Source: Neorhizobium galegae
Lineage (GTDB): Bacteria > Pseudomonadota > Alphaproteobacteria > Rhizobiales > Rhizobiaceae
Assembly (NCBI RefSeq): GCF_017877055.1
Contig: NZ_JAGIPG010000002.1
Coordinates: 558,001 to 622,000 of the forward strand
Length of the DNA: 64,000 nt
Reading direction: 5' to 3'
Below are positions 8,755 to 17,725 of the stretch, piece after piece; within the stretch, counting starts at the first letter, position 1; every line of letters begins with the position of its first letter. Under the pieces are notes generated by a model, which was not told the origin of the DNA, ran no database searches, and saw only the letters and a list, made by a program, of their open reading frames with translations. The position numbers were made by a program, and so were the translations under genes.

Positions 8755-9744
8755 ATGGTGGAAGCGACTGTGGAACTCAACGAACTCGACTTTGCCGGAG
8801 ACGATCGGGTCGTACCCTTCCAGGTGGACGGCCTCGACGTGCGTGGCCGTGCGGTCCAGCTCGGGCCGCTGCTCAACTCCATCCTCAGCCGTCACGAATA
8901 TCCCGGCCCGGTCGCGCAGCTGCTTGCCGAGGCAATCGTGCTGACGGCCCTGCTTGGCACCTCGCTGAAATTCGATGGCAAGTTCACGGTGCAGACCAAG
9001 GGCGACGGCCCGGTCGATCTGCTGGTCGCGGACTTCTCGACGCCCGACAGTCTTCGTGCCTATGCCCGATATGACGAGGAAGCGCTGGCCGCGGCCGTGA
9101 AGGAAGGCAAAACCTCGCCGCCCGATCTCCTCGGGCGCGGAGTGCTTGCCTTCACCATCGACCAGGGCCGTGGCATGCAGCCGTATCAAGGGATCGTGCC
9201 GATGGACGGCTCATCCCTCGAGGAGATCGCCGGCGTCTATTTCCGTCAGTCCGAGCAGATCCCGACCAAGGTCCGCCTGGGCGTCGCCGAGCTCTTCGAC
9301 CGCGATGCCGATGGCAAGCCGCGCCACAACTGGCGGGCGGGCGGGCTTGTCGCGCAGTTCCTGCCGCAGGCGCCCGAGCGCATGAGGCAGCCGGACCTGC
9401 ATGGCGGCGATGGCGATGAGCGCGATTTCGAATTCGCCGAGGACGATTCCTGGGCCGAAGCCCGCACGCTGGTGGAAACGATCGACACCGACGAGCTGAC
9501 GGACCCGCGGGTCGCGATCGAACGGCTGCTGTTTCGCTTGTTCCATGAGCGGGGCGTGCGGGTCTATGCGCCGCACACGGTGTTCGACCGCTGCAGCTGC
9601 TCGCGCGACAAGATCAAGGGCGTTCTCTCAGGCTTCTCCGCCGAGGAGATCGAGGCGAGCGAGGAAGACGGCGAGATCGCCGTCACCTGCGAATTCTGCT
9701 CTACCACCTATCGCTACAAGGCGGACGAATTCGCTGCAGCCTGA
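8755..9744 (+). CDS. hslO: Redox-regulated chaperone Hsp33
   Basis: Holdase activated by oxidation and unfolding stress. The C-terminal zinc switch is present as RCSCS (CxC) and TCEFCS (CxxC), the four cysteines that bind zinc when reduced and form disulfides when oxidised. The N-terminal substrate-binding domain (about 20-200) contains DFSTPDSLRAYARYD. At 329 aa it is somewhat longer than the E. coli protein, mainly through an acidic insert (HGGDGDERDFEFAEDD) before the hinge. Start: ATG 8755 after AAGGAG. The 213 bases between argF and this gene show no recognisable element. Confidence 0.95.
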   Translation: MVEATVELNELDFAGDDRVVPFQVDGLDVRGRAVQLGPLLNSILSRHEYPGPVAQLLAEAIVLTALLGTSLKFDGKFTVQTKGDGPVDLLVADFSTPDSLRAYARYDEEALAAAVKEGKTSPPDLLGRGVLAFTIDQGRGMQPYQGIVPMDGSSLEEIAGVYFRQSEQIPTKVRLGVAELFDRDADGKPRHNWRAGGLVAQFLPQAPERMRQPDLHGGDGDERDFEFAEDDSWAEARTLVETIDTDELTDPRVAIERLLFRLFHERGVRVYAPHTVFDRCSCSRDKIKGVLSGFSAEEIEASEEDGEIAVTCEFCSTTYRYKADEFAAA

Positions 9745-9750
9745 TTATCG

Positions 9751-9779
9751 AACGACGGGAGCTTCCTCCCGCCGTTTTC
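9751..9779 (+). terminator. Terminator of hslO
   Basis: Stem AACGACGGGAG / CTCCCGCCGTT (one A-C mismatch) with loop CTTC, followed by TTTCACTT, directly after the hslO stop. It lies between convergent genes and may work for both. Confidence 0.65.
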
Positions 9780-9782
9780 ACT

Positions 9783-11357
9783 TCAAGGCATCTTGCATTC
9801 GAAGTTCGCGCCATCCTTCAGATCGCCGCTGCCGGAATATCTGGCCGATTGAGGATAAGGGCAAAGCGGCCGCGTCATCACCGGCTTGCCTTCCTTGATC
9901 TGGCTCGCCCGGATCACCTCGGGTGCCTTGCCGTTCTCCACCCAGTCCATCAGCGGCGTGAAGGCGTCGAATACATCCGTGCCGTAGCCCGCAGTGCAGT
10001 GGAACATGCCGGGCACCATGAACAGGCGGTAAAATTCTGCCGTCCGCTCGGCGCCCATCTGCTTGCGGACGGCCTCGTAGTAGTTGACGCCCATCATCGG
10101 GTTGAGCGCCGGGTCGGACCAGCCGAAATAGGTGATCATCCGCCCGCCACGCTTTTGGAATTCGCTGAGATCGGGGTTGGTGGCGTCGACGATCTCACGG
10201 ATCGCGCCGATCTTCGGATATTCGGCATCGAAGTCGAATGTCTTCCAGTCGATTGCCTTTCCCGAGGCGGGGAGCATCGCCATGTTCTTGACGAAGGTCT
10301 CGCCATAGGCCAGCTGCCGGCTCGGTCCCTGCTCGGATACCATCCACATGTCCCAGCCGCTCACACCGGTCGGATCGACACCCTCGGTGCCGAACTGTAC
10401 GCCGGGGAAAATCGTCTCCCCCTTGATCTTCACGCCCCCTGCCAGCGTCTTCAGTGTTTCCGCCTGCGGCGGCGTGAAGCAGTCGGAACCGCCCGCCTCG
10501 CAGATCTTCAGGTCCTTTGCCGGATCGAAACTGCATTGCCGCGGATCGGCAATCAGCCCATCCTTGGCACCGTCGATCGCATCACATTTGTCCATCACCG
10601 CCTTGGCGAGCACCGGAAGCTGCGCCCGGCTGATCGGCGCCTTGAGCAGGGCTCGCGCATTCCAGACGCCCCAAATCTGGGTATTGGTGAGATCGAGGAC
10701 TGGCGCGCCGGCGAGAATGCCGTCGAAATCGCCCGGATAACGCTGTGCCGCCATCAGGCCTTGGCGTCCGCCGGTCGAGCAGCCATCCCAGTAGGAGAAG
10801 GAGGGATGCCGGTCGTAATAGCGAGCGGCAATCGCCTTGGCCGTGTCGACCGTCACGTGCACTGCGCGTGAGCCGTAGTCGATCAGCAGGCCGAGATCTT
10901 CCGCGAAGTCTCCGAGCTTGTAGGTCATCGCGTCATGGCCGGTATTCTGCTGGACGGTGAGGAAACCTTTCGAAAGCGCCGCATTGCGGGTCGCTATCCT
11001 GGAGGCCGCGGCGAGGTCCTCGCCGGCATAGCCACCATTGCCGAACATGTAGAGTCGCCGGTTCCAGTTGTCCGGTAGGGTGATTTCGAAGCGAACCTGC
11101 GGGCGGATATAGCCGGTTACCTGGCAATGGCCCGGCACGTTCCCCACGCCTGCCACATGCTTGGCCTTCAGCGTCGTGACGTCCGCAAATGACTGGCTGT
11201 TCAGCATGCCGCAGGCGATCTGCGGCGAGACGGTGGCGGATGCGAAATCCGGCCTCTCCTTCTGGTCGATGAAACTGCTTTTGTTTTGTGCAAGGGCAGG
11301 TGTGAAGGCCGCAAGCGCCAGCAAGGCACAGGACACCAGCAGAATGGGTCTTGTCAT
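9783..11357 (-). CDS. Secreted tannase/feruloyl esterase family protein
   Basis: Predicted exported alpha/beta-hydrolase, 524 aa. The first 24 residues form a signal peptide ending ALAQ. The family's CS-D-HC arrangement is visible: Cys193-Ser194 in DGCSTGGRQG (nucleophile) and His453-Cys454 in MFHCTAGYG, where the two cysteines are expected to form the disulfide that braces the active site. Known members cleave ester bonds of gallate, ferulate or other plant phenolics, or of MHET. The substrate here is unknown; a role in using plant-derived phenolic esters is an inference. Start at 11357 after GGAGGAGAA. It stands alone, convergent with hslO. Confidence 0.88.
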   Translation of the reverse strand: MTRPILLVSCALLALAAFTPALAQNKSSFIDQKERPDFASATVSPQIACGMLNSQSFADVTTLKAKHVAGVGNVPGHCQVTGYIRPQVRFEITLPDNWNRRLYMFGNGGYAGEDLAAASRIATRNAALSKGFLTVQQNTGHDAMTYKLGDFAEDLGLLIDYGSRAVHVTVDTAKAIAARYYDRHPSFSYWDGCSTGGRQGLMAAQRYPGDFDGILAGAPVLDLTNTQIWGVWNARALLKAPISRAQLPVLAKAVMDKCDAIDGAKDGLIADPRQCSFDPAKDLKICEAGGSDCFTPPQAETLKTLAGGVKIKGETIFPGVQFGTEGVDPTGVSGWDMWMVSEQGPSRQLAYGETFVKNMAMLPASGKAIDWKTFDFDAEYPKIGAIREIVDATNPDLSEFQKRGGRMITYFGWSDPALNPMMGVNYYEAVRKQMGAERTAEFYRLFMVPGMFHCTAGYGTDVFDAFTPLMDWVENGKAPEVIRASQIKEGKPVMTRPLCPYPQSARYSGSGDLKDGANFECKMP

Positions 11358-11471
11358 CAAGTTCTCCTCCCAAAGACCGTTTGACAACGACAGGATGCCG
11401 CAGGAGGGAGGGGGCAACAAATAGAAAACCGACGCAACCCATAACCTGAAGGTTGTCGTCGTCGGCGCGGT

Positions 11472-11864
11472 CTAGTTGAGGACGCGCATCAGGCCGGGTG
11501 AATCCAGCGAAAAGGCCGGGATCGTCACCTCGAAGGTCTCGCCTTCATCGGTCTGCATGTCGTAGTGGCCGAACATCAGCCCCGATGGTGTGTCGAGCGG
11601 ACAGCCCGAGGAATATTCATAGCTGTCGCCCGGCTTCAGCCGCGGCTGCTCGCCGACGACCCCCGGCCCATCCACCTCGTCGACAATGCCGTTCTGGTCG
11701 GTAATGTGCCAGTAGCGATGCACGAGCTGCACGGTGAGCGTCGAATGGTTCTCGATGACGATGCGATATCCCCAGACATAGCGGCTCTCTTCCGGATTGG
11801 ATTGCTCCTCCAGATAGTAGGGTTCGACGGCGACATCGATATCTCTTGTCCGGGCGCGATACAT
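11472..11864 (-). CDS. apaG: ApaG (CorD) domain protein
   Basis: A 130-aa single-domain protein of the ApaG family, an immunoglobulin-like beta-sandwich. Family motifs are clear: the start [38 protein letters not shown], and the glycine-rich [20 protein letters not shown]. Function is not settled; the family has been tied to metal or nucleotide binding and, in enterobacteria, to diadenosine tetraphosphate turnover (apaH neighbour). The start at 11864 matches the family. metZ lies 160 bases upstream on the same strand and has its own hairpin end, so co-transcription is uncertain. Confidence 0.92.
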   Translation of the reverse strand: MYRARTRDIDVAVEPYYLEEQSNPEESRYVWGYRIVIENHSTLTVQLVHRYWHITDQNGIVDEVDGPGVVGEQPRLKPGDSYEYSSGCPLDTPSGLMFGHYDMQTDEGETFEVTIPAFSLDSPGLMRVLN

Positions 11865-11976
11865 GCGACACCTCAACAAATCTAACTGCTTCGATATTGT
11901 ACAGGGGGAGCGCAACGTCAAGAATTCTCGCGGTTTGAACAACCGAGTGCGAGGATTTGTTGAAGTTAAGGATAAT

Positions 11977-12012
11977 CGGGATGGTGAATTTCTTGCCTCC
12001 TCCACCATCCCG
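11977..12012 (-). terminator. Hairpin downstream of metZ
   Basis: Perfect 10-bp inverted repeat CGGGATGGTG / CACCATCCCG with a 16-base loop, 13 bases past the metZ stop on the minus strand. It is followed by ATTATCC rather than a strong T run, so termination is probable but not certain. Confidence 0.5.
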
Positions 12013-12024
12013 GAAAACCGAGAC

Positions 12025-13209
12025 TTACATGCCCGCCTTGGAAAGCGCCTGAGCAAAATCCTCGATCAGGTCGTCGGTATCCTCGATACCGGCTGACAGG
12101 CGCACCGTGCCCGCCGAAATGCCAAGTTCGGCACGGGCCTCGTCCGTCAGGTTCTTGTGCGTCGTCGTCGCCGGATGGGTGATCAGGCTCTTGGCGTCGC
12201 CGAGATTGTTGGAAATCCGCACGATCTCTAGCGCGTTCTGCAGCTTGAAGGCCGCGTCCTTGCCGCCCTTCAGCTCGAAGCAGACGAGGGTCGAGCCGGC
12301 TTTCATCTGCCTGGCGATGATATCCGCCTGCGGATGGTCCTTGCGGCCCGGATATATGACCTTTGCGACCTGTTTCTGGTCGGCGAGGAAGTCGGCGATC
12401 CTCGAAGCACTTTCCGTCTGCTGCTTGACGCGCAGCGGCAGGGTTTCGATGCCCTTCAGCAGCGTCCAGGCATTGAACGGCGACATCGCCGGGCCTGTAT
12501 GGCGGAAATAGTCGTGCAGGTTCTCGTCGATCCATGCCTTGTCGGACAGCACGACACCACCAAGGCAACGGCCCTGGCCGTCGATATGCTTGGTGGCCGA
12601 ATAGACGACGATATGGGCGCCGAGCTCAAGCGGCTTTTGGAAGAGCGGGGTCGCAAACACGTTATCGACGACGACCTTGGCGCCGATCTGGTTGGCGAGC
12701 TTGGCTACGCCGGCGATATCCACCACCTCGAGCGTCGGGTTGGTCGGGCTTTCCAGGAAAAACACCTTGGTCTTCGGCGTGATCGCCTTCTCCCAATTCT
12801 CCAGGAAGCGGCCGTCGACCAGCGTGCATTCGATGCCGTATTTCGGAGCGAGCGTCTCGACCACCCAGCGGCAGGAACCGAACAATGCGCGGGCCGCGAC
12901 GATATGGTCGCCGGCCTTCAGCTGGCAAAGGATCGCGGCGGTGACGGCGGCCATGCCCGAGGCGGTGGCGCGTGCATCTTCGGCGCCTTCCAGCATGCAC
13001 ATGCGCTTTTCGAACATGTCGTTGGTGGGGCTGCCGTAGCGGGCGTAGATGAAACCGTCGGTCTCGCCCTTGAAGCGGGCTTCGGCCGCTTCCGACGTGT
13101 CATAGACGAACCCTTGCGTCAGGAAGATCGCTTCCGAGGTTTCGCCATATTGCGAACGCAACGTGCCGCCGTGTACGAGCTGGGTTGCCGGGCGCCATTT
13201 GTTAGTCAT
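12025..13209 (-). CDS. metZ: O-succinylhomoserine sulfhydrylase MetZ
   Basis: PLP-dependent Cys/Met metabolism enzyme that makes homocysteine directly from O-succinylhomoserine and sulfide (methionine synthesis, cytoplasm). The 394-aa protein begins [19 protein letters not shown], which fixes the start at 13209. It has the substrate and PLP motifs [15 protein letters not shown] (about residue 55), [13 protein letters not shown] and the Schiff-base lysine in [16 protein letters not shown] (about 205). A SAM-II riboswitch and terminator precede it, so expression should fall when S-adenosylmethionine is high, which supports the methionine role. Cystathionine gamma-synthase is the nearest alternative. 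Confidence 0.93.
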   Translation of the reverse strand: MTNKWRPATQLVHGGTLRSQYGETSEAIFLTQGFVYDTSEAAEARFKGETDGFIYARYGSPTNDMFEKRMCMLEGAEDARATASGMAAVTAAILCQLKAGDHIVAARALFGSCRWVVETLAPKYGIECTLVDGRFLENWEKAITPKTKVFFLESPTNPTLEVVDIAGVAKLANQIGAKVVVDNVFATPLFQKPLELGAHIVVYSATKHIDGQGRCLGGVVLSDKAWIDENLHDYFRHTGPAMSPFNAWTLLKGIETLPLRVKQQTESASRIADFLADQKQVAKVIYPGRKDHPQADIIARQMKAGSTLVCFELKGGKDAAFKLQNALEIVRISNNLGDAKSLITHPATTTHKNLTDEARAELGISAGTVRLSAGIEDTDDLIEDFAQALSKAGM

Positions 13210-13229
13210 GCGTGTTCCCCATTCAGAAC

Positions 13230-13272
13230 AAAAAAACCGGTCGCATAAGCAGACCGGTTTCGCACCCGGTCT
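13230..13272 (-). terminator. Riboswitch-controlled terminator and antiterminator of metZ
   Basis: Minus-strand terminator: AAACCGGTC / GACCGGTTT, 9-bp stem with 9-base loop (13234-13260), running into seven T. An alternative hairpin, AGACCGG / CCGGTCT (13251-13272), shares bases with the terminator's 5' arm and with the 3' end of the SAM-II aptamer. The two hairpins cannot form together, which is the layout of a ligand-controlled termination switch. Confidence 0.8.
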
Positions 13273-13325
13273 TTTTAGCCACTTATTTAACGTGGCTGCA
13301 AGCCGACCGGCCAAATCACCACGGG
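13268..13325 (-). ncRNA. SAM-II riboswitch (metZ leader)
   Basis: On the minus strand the leader has the conserved SAM-II core: P1 CGTGG / CCACG (13319-13323 with 13291-13295), the loop TGATTTGG, the segment GCTTGCAGCCACGTTAAA, and the 3' pseudoknot strand GGCTAAAAAG (13280-13271). SAM-II is an S-adenosylmethionine-binding class typical of alphaproteobacterial metA, metX and metZ leaders. It lies about 60 bases before the metZ start with a terminator in between. Confidence 0.93.
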
Positions 13326-13404
13326 ATAAGAGTGGCATAGCGCCGCGCCCCGCTTGCGTCAATGGCTCGTATTTGGTTTTGTCGCCTCGAAACTTGAGAG
13401 AGAC

Positions 13405-14499
13405 ATGATGGCTCGCGAAACAGGAATTCTGGCGGACCGCGCGATCGCGGCGCTTTTCGACAGTGGACGGCTGATCTCCGAGCGGGAGCTCGATCGCGAT
13501 CAGGTGCAGCCGGCAAGCCTCGACCTGCGTCTGGGCGCCAAGGCTTTCCGTGTCCGCGCGAGCTTTATGCCTGGCCCGACGAGCCTGGTGGCCGACAAGC
13601 TCGACCGCCTGAAGCTGCACGTCATCGACCTCTCCGAGGGTGCCGTGCTGGAAACCGGCTGCGTCTATATCGTGCCCCTGATGGAACGGCTCGATCTGCC
13701 GGCCAACATGTCTGCCTCAGCCAATCCGAAAAGCTCCACCGGCCGGCTCGACATTTTTACCCGCGTCATCACCGATTATGCCCAGGAATTCGACAAGATC
13801 CCCGTCGGGTACTCCGGGCCTCTCTATCTTGAAATCTCGCCGCGTACTTTCCCGATCGTGGTGCGCCGCGGTTCACGCCTGTCGCAAATCCGTTTCCGGA
13901 TCGGCAATGCGCTGCTCAGCGAGCCGGATCTCCTGCAGCTTCACAACGACGAAACCCTCGTGGCGTCCACCAGGCCGAATGTCTCGGGCGGCGGCATCGC
14001 CCTGTCGATCGATCTTTCCGGCGACAGCGTCGGTCTGATCGGCTATCGCGGCAAACACCACACGGCCGTCGTCGACGTGGACAAAAAGGCCCAGCACGAC
14101 ATCTTCGATTTCTGGGAACCGCTTTACAGCCGCGGCCGCAACGAACTGATCCTTGATCCGGACGAGTTCTACATCCTCGTATCGCGCGAGGCAGTGCACG
14201 TGCCGCCGCTCTATGCGGCCGAGATGACGCCCTTCGATCCGCTGGTCGGCGAATTCCGCGTCCATTATGCCGGCTTCTTCGATCCGGGCTTCGGCCATGA
14301 AGCGGCTGGCGGGCGTGGCAGCCGGGCCGTGCTCGAAGTGCGCAGCCACGAAGTACCGTTCATCCTCGAAGACGGCCAGATCGTCGGTCGCCTGGTCTAC
14401 GAGCACATGATGGAAAAGCCGGAAGGCATCTACGGTTCCGGCCTCGGCTCCAACTACCAGGCGCAGGGCCTGAAGCTGTCGAAGCATTTTCGCGCCTGA
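13405..14499 (+). CDS. dcd: 2'-deoxycytidine 5'-triphosphate deaminase, double-length form
   Basis: Predicted dCTP deaminase for dUTP/dTTP supply, in the 364-aa form of rhizobia, about twice the enterobacterial length. Two dUTPase-like halves are visible. The first has the PKSSTGRLDIFTRVITD motif (about 112-130) and YSGPLYLEI; the second has HYAGFFDPGFGH (about 290) and RAVLEVRSHEVPFIL, each half retaining a glutamate at the position of the catalytic one. Two adjacent ATGs (13405, 13408) follow GAGAGAC; the first is given. It is divergent from metZ. Whether both halves are active cannot be read from sequence. Confidence 0.88.
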   Translation: MMARETGILADRAIAALFDSGRLISERELDRDQVQPASLDLRLGAKAFRVRASFMPGPTSLVADKLDRLKLHVIDLSEGAVLETGCVYIVPLMERLDLPANMSASANPKSSTGRLDIFTRVITDYAQEFDKIPVGYSGPLYLEISPRTFPIVVRRGSRLSQIRFRIGNALLSEPDLLQLHNDETLVASTRPNVSGGGIALSIDLSGDSVGLIGYRGKHHTAVVDVDKKAQHDIFDFWEPLYSRGRNELILDPDEFYILVSREAVHVPPLYAAEMTPFDPLVGEFRVHYAGFFDPGFGHEAAGGRGSRAVLEVRSHEVPFILEDGQIVGRLVYEHMMEKPEGIYGSGLGSNYQAQGLKLSKHFRA

Positions 14500-14552
14500 C
14501 GCCACCTCCGGCTTGACAGGCGCGGCCGTCTGTTGGAAGTCTGCTGACCGAC

Positions 14553-14626
14553 GCGGGTGTAGCTCAATGGTAGAGCAGCAGCTTCCCAAGCTGAATACGA
14601 GGGTTCGATTCCCTTCACCCGCTCCA
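14553..14626 (+). tRNA. tRNA-Gly (anticodon CCC)
   Basis: A complete cloverleaf of 74 bases. Acceptor GCGGGTG / CACCCGC with discriminator T and encoded CCA; D arm GCTC-AATGGTA-GAGC; anticodon loop TTCCCAA, giving anticodon CCC for GGG codons; T arm with loop TTCGATT. The first anticodon-stem pair (27-43) is a G-A mismatch. It lies 53 bases after dcd. I found no duplicated 3' end nearby to suggest an integrated element. Confidence 0.95.
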
Positions 14627-14749
14627 GCTTCCCTTCCTACGCCATAGGCGACATTCCTCAATCCCATTCATTTGGGGACAAATAAGCTGAGGTGTGCACT
14701 GTCTTGGCCTGGGGAGCGCTGGTGAACGCTGATTTTGCACTCGGTGGCC

Positions 14750-14772
14750 GCCGGGCGCGTTGAGCGCCCGGC
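14750..14772 (-). terminator. Hairpin at the end of the glp operon
   Basis: Perfect 9-bp inverted repeat GCCGGGCGC / GCGCCCGGC with a 5-base loop, 8 bases past the glpV stop. It has no T tract on the minus strand. A role in ending or stabilising the long glp transcript is inferred. Confidence 0.5.
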
Positions 14773-14780
14773 GTACCGGT

Positions 14781-16511
14781 TTACTTCTTGGCGTCAGCCC
14801 AGCTCTTTACGAGCTCGTCGTAATTGACCGTGATGGGCTTTTCCTTCTCGTTGGCGATCTTGAGCTGGGGAGCGAGGTTGCCCTTGGCGACCGCGTCCTT
14901 GTTCCAGTATGCAAGATCGTGTTCCTCGGCGAGCGCCGGTCCCATGTCGCCCTGGACCTTGGCACGCTCCAGGCGCTGCAGGACCTTTTCCTGCTCTGAG
15001 CAAAGCGAGTCCATGGCGGCCTGAGCCGTCTTGGCACCCGAGGATGCATCGCCGATCGCCTGCCACCAGAGCTGCGCGAGCTTCGGATAGTCAGGCACGT
15101 TGGTGCCGGTCGGCGACCACTGGACGCGGGCCGGTGAACGATAGAACTCGATCAGGCCGCCGAGTTTCGGCGCGCGATCCGTGAAGCTCTTGTGCCGTAT
15201 GGTGCTTTCGCGGATCAAGGTGAGGCCGACATGGCTCTTCTTGACGTCCACCGTCTTCGAGGTGACGAACTGGGCATAGAGCCAGGCCGCCTTGGCGCGG
15301 TTGGTGGGCGTGGACTTCATCAGCGTCCAGGAGCCGACGTCCTGATACCCGAGCTTCATGCCGTCCTTCCAGTAGACGCCGTGCGGAGACGGGGCGAAAC
15401 GCCATTTCGGCGTCCCGTCCTGGTTCATGACAGGCAGGCCGGGCTTCACCATGTCGGCGGTGAAAGCCGTGTACATGAACATCTGCTGGGCAATCTCGCC
15501 CTGAGCCGGCACCGGTCCGGATTCCGAGAAGGTCATGCCCTGGGCGGCGGCCGGCGCGTAGGCCTTCATCCAGTCGAGATATTTCTGGATGGAGTAGACG
15601 GCTGCCGGGCCGTTGGTATCGCCGCCGCGTGCTACGCAGGAGCCGACCGGACGAGATTTCTCGTCGACCTTGATACCCCATTCGTCGACCGGCAGGCCGT
15701 TCGGCAGGCCCTTGTCGCCGTTGCCGGCCATGGACAGCCACGCATCGGTGAAGCGCCAGCCGAGCGACGGGTCCTTCTTGCCGTAGTCCATGTGACCATA
15801 GACCTTCTTACCGCCCACGTCGCGGCCGGTGAAGAACTCGGCAATATCCTCATAGGCCGACCAGTTGACCGGCACGCCGAGCTCGTAGCCATACTTGGCC
15901 TTGAAGTCGGCCTTGTTCTTGGCGTCGTTGAACCAGTCGTAACGGAACCAGTAGAGGTTGGCGAACTGCTGGTCCGGTAGCTGATAGAGCTTCTTGTCCG
16001 GTGCCGTCGTGAACTTCAGGCCGATGAAGTCCTGAAGATCGAGGCCGGGATTGGTGACATCCTTGCCTTCGCCGGCCATCCAGTCGGTGAGCGAGCGGGC
16101 TTGCTGGTAACGCCAATGGGTGCCGATCAGGTCGGAATCGTTGACATAGCCGTCATAGATATTTTCGCCCGATTGCATCTGGGTCTGCAGTTTTTCGACG
16201 ACATCGCCTTCGCCGATCAGGTCATGGGTGACCTTGATGCCGGTGATTGCGGTGAAAGCCGGCGCCAGGACCTTCGATTCGTATTCATGCGTGGTGATCG
16301 TTTCGGAGACGACCTTGATATCGAGGCCGGCAAGCGGTTTTGCCGCATCGATGAACCATTGCATCTCCTTTTCCTGCTCGGCACGGGAAAGCGTCGAGAG
16401 TTCGCCGACTTCCTTGTCCAGGAATTGCTTTGCCTCATCCATGCCGGCATAGGCGGAACCGGTCAGAGCCAGCAGCACTGCTGCCGTCGTTGTCATAAGA
16501 TGCCGTCGCAT
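14781..16511 (-). CDS. glpV: Glycerol ABC transporter substrate-binding protein (GlpV-like)
   Basis: Periplasmic binding protein, 576 aa, with a signal peptide of about 23 residues ending SAYA. It belongs to the large extracellular solute-binding proteins of carbohydrate importers; motifs include YDGYVNDSDLIGTHWRYQ and GMKLGYQDVGSW. Rhizobium leguminosarum glycerol operons end in this way (glpS-T-P-Q-U-V), and here it is the last gene of the same order beside glpD and glpR, so glycerol is the likely ligand. Start 16511 follows GGGAGGAT. Being well over 500 aa, it is long for a sugar-binding protein. Alternative: another polyol. Confidence 0.88.
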   Translation of the reverse strand: MRRHLMTTTAAVLLALTGSAYAGMDEAKQFLDKEVGELSTLSRAEQEKEMQWFIDAAKPLAGLDIKVVSETITTHEYESKVLAPAFTAITGIKVTHDLIGEGDVVEKLQTQMQSGENIYDGYVNDSDLIGTHWRYQQARSLTDWMAGEGKDVTNPGLDLQDFIGLKFTTAPDKKLYQLPDQQFANLYWFRYDWFNDAKNKADFKAKYGYELGVPVNWSAYEDIAEFFTGRDVGGKKVYGHMDYGKKDPSLGWRFTDAWLSMAGNGDKGLPNGLPVDEWGIKVDEKSRPVGSCVARGGDTNGPAAVYSIQKYLDWMKAYAPAAAQGMTFSESGPVPAQGEIAQQMFMYTAFTADMVKPGLPVMNQDGTPKWRFAPSPHGVYWKDGMKLGYQDVGSWTLMKSTPTNRAKAAWLYAQFVTSKTVDVKKSHVGLTLIRESTIRHKSFTDRAPKLGGLIEFYRSPARVQWSPTGTNVPDYPKLAQLWWQAIGDASSGAKTAQAAMDSLCSEQEKVLQRLERAKVQGDMGPALAEEHDLAYWNKDAVAKGNLAPQLKIANEKEKPITVNYDELVKSWADAKK

Positions 16512-16586
16512 TTTATCCTCCCAGAGTTTTGCGATTGCCATTTCGTACCGAGTGGCGGTTCTCCCGCCACCTTTTCAGCTTGCCTT

Positions 16587-16868
16587 TCAGACGAAGCGGA
16601 AGACGCCGATTGCGTAGACCACTGCCAGGGCAAGAGCCCACCACAGGTTGGGGCCGATAAGCCCCAGCCATGCGAGATGAATGAATGCCGCGCCGAGCAG
16701 CGAGATGAAGAGCCGATCTCCCCGCGTCGTCTCGAAGCGCAGGATGCCGACCCTGGGCGAACCGCCCGGCGCGAAATATTCCCAGATGCTCATGCCGATG
16801 AGCAGGGCGAGGATCGTCAGAAAGAACAGGGCCGTCGGCAGTGTCCAGGCCATCCATGAAAAGCTCAT
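16587..16868 (-). CDS. glpU: Small membrane protein of the glycerol importer (DUF2160-like, GlpU)
   Basis: A 93-aa protein with two clear membrane helices (about residues 8-28 and 55-90), beginning MSFSWMAWTLPTALFF. It lies between the permease glpQ and the binding-protein gene glpV, where rhizobial glycerol operons carry a small DUF2160 protein. The start at 16868 has AAGGAGG 9 bases upstream. It has no known enzymatic motif. A role in assembly or stability of the importer is an inference from position only. Confidence 0.82.
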   Translation of the reverse strand: MSFSWMAWTLPTALFFLTILALLIGMSIWEYFAPGGSPRVGILRFETTRGDRLFISLLGAAFIHLAWLGLIGPNLWWALALAVVYAIGVFRFV

Positions 16869-16884
16869 GCGTGGTTCCTCCTTG

Positions 16885-17712
16885 TCAGACCCGGCCGAGG
16901 GCAAAGCCCTTGGCGATGTAGTTTCGAACGAAATAGATGACGAGTGCGCCGGGAACGATGGTCAGCACGCCGGCGGCTGCCAGCACGCCCCAGTCCATGC
17001 CTGAGGCCGAAACGGTGCGCGTCATGATGGCGGAAATGGGCTTGGCGGCCGTGGTCGTCAGCGTACGGGCGAGCAGCAGTTCCACCCAGGAAAACATGAA
17101 GCAGAAGAAGGCGGCGACTCCGATGCCCGAGGCGATCAGTGGCATGAAGATCTTCACGAAGAACCGCGGGAACGAGTAGCCGTCGATATAGGCGGTCTCG
17201 TCGATTTCCTTCGGTACGCCCGACATGAAGCCTTCCAGGATCCAGACGGCAAGCGGCACGTTGAACAGGCAATGGGCGAGGGCGACCGCGATATGCGTGT
17301 CGATCAGACCGAAGGCGGAGTAGAGCTGGAAGAAGGGCAGGGCGAAGACGGCGGGCGGCGCCATCCGGTTGGTGAGCAGCCAGAAGAACAGATGCTTGTC
17401 GCCAAGGAACCGATAGCGCGAAAAGGCATAGGCAGCCGGCAATGCCGCCAGAACCGAAATCAAGGTGTTCAGCACCACATAGATAATGGAATTGATATAG
17501 CCGTTGTACCAGGAAGGGTCCGTGAAGATCACCATGTAGTTCCTGAACGTCGGGTTCTGCGGCCAGAGCGAGAACGCTCCGGTGATCTCGGAATTCTCCT
17601 TGAAGCTCATGTTGACGAGCCAGTAGATCGGCAGCAGCAAGAAGATGATGTAGACCGTCGAGACCACCCAGGAGAAATTGCCTGCAGGCTTGTATTTGAT
17701 TGCGCGCGCCAT
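16885..17712 (-). CDS. glpQ: Glycerol ABC transporter permease GlpQ
   Basis: Inner-membrane permease of the MalG type, 275 aa, with six predicted membrane segments and the EAA-type loop FMSGVPKEIDETAYIDGYSF (about residue 185) that binds the ATPase. The start at 17712 (MARAIKYKPAG) is preferred to an upstream in-frame codon because GGGGGA lies 7 bases before it and it begins 13 bases after the glpP stop. It pairs with GlpP. The name follows the rhizobial glycerol operon and is not the enterobacterial phosphodiesterase GlpQ. Confidence 0.9.
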   Translation of the reverse strand: MARAIKYKPAGNFSWVVSTVYIIFLLLPIYWLVNMSFKENSEITGAFSLWPQNPTFRNYMVIFTDPSWYNGYINSIIYVVLNTLISVLAALPAAYAFSRYRFLGDKHLFFWLLTNRMAPPAVFALPFFQLYSAFGLIDTHIAVALAHCLFNVPLAVWILEGFMSGVPKEIDETAYIDGYSFPRFFVKIFMPLIASGIGVAAFFCFMFSWVELLLARTLTTTAAKPISAIMTRTVSASGMDWGVLAAAGVLTIVPGALVIYFVRNYIAKGFALGRV

Positions 17713-17725
17713 TGTCTTCTCCCCC

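Noticed and set aside
14553..14626. tRNA-Gly as an attachment site of an integrated element
   Set aside because: No integrase gene, no duplicated tRNA 3' end in the window and housekeeping or catabolic genes on both sides.
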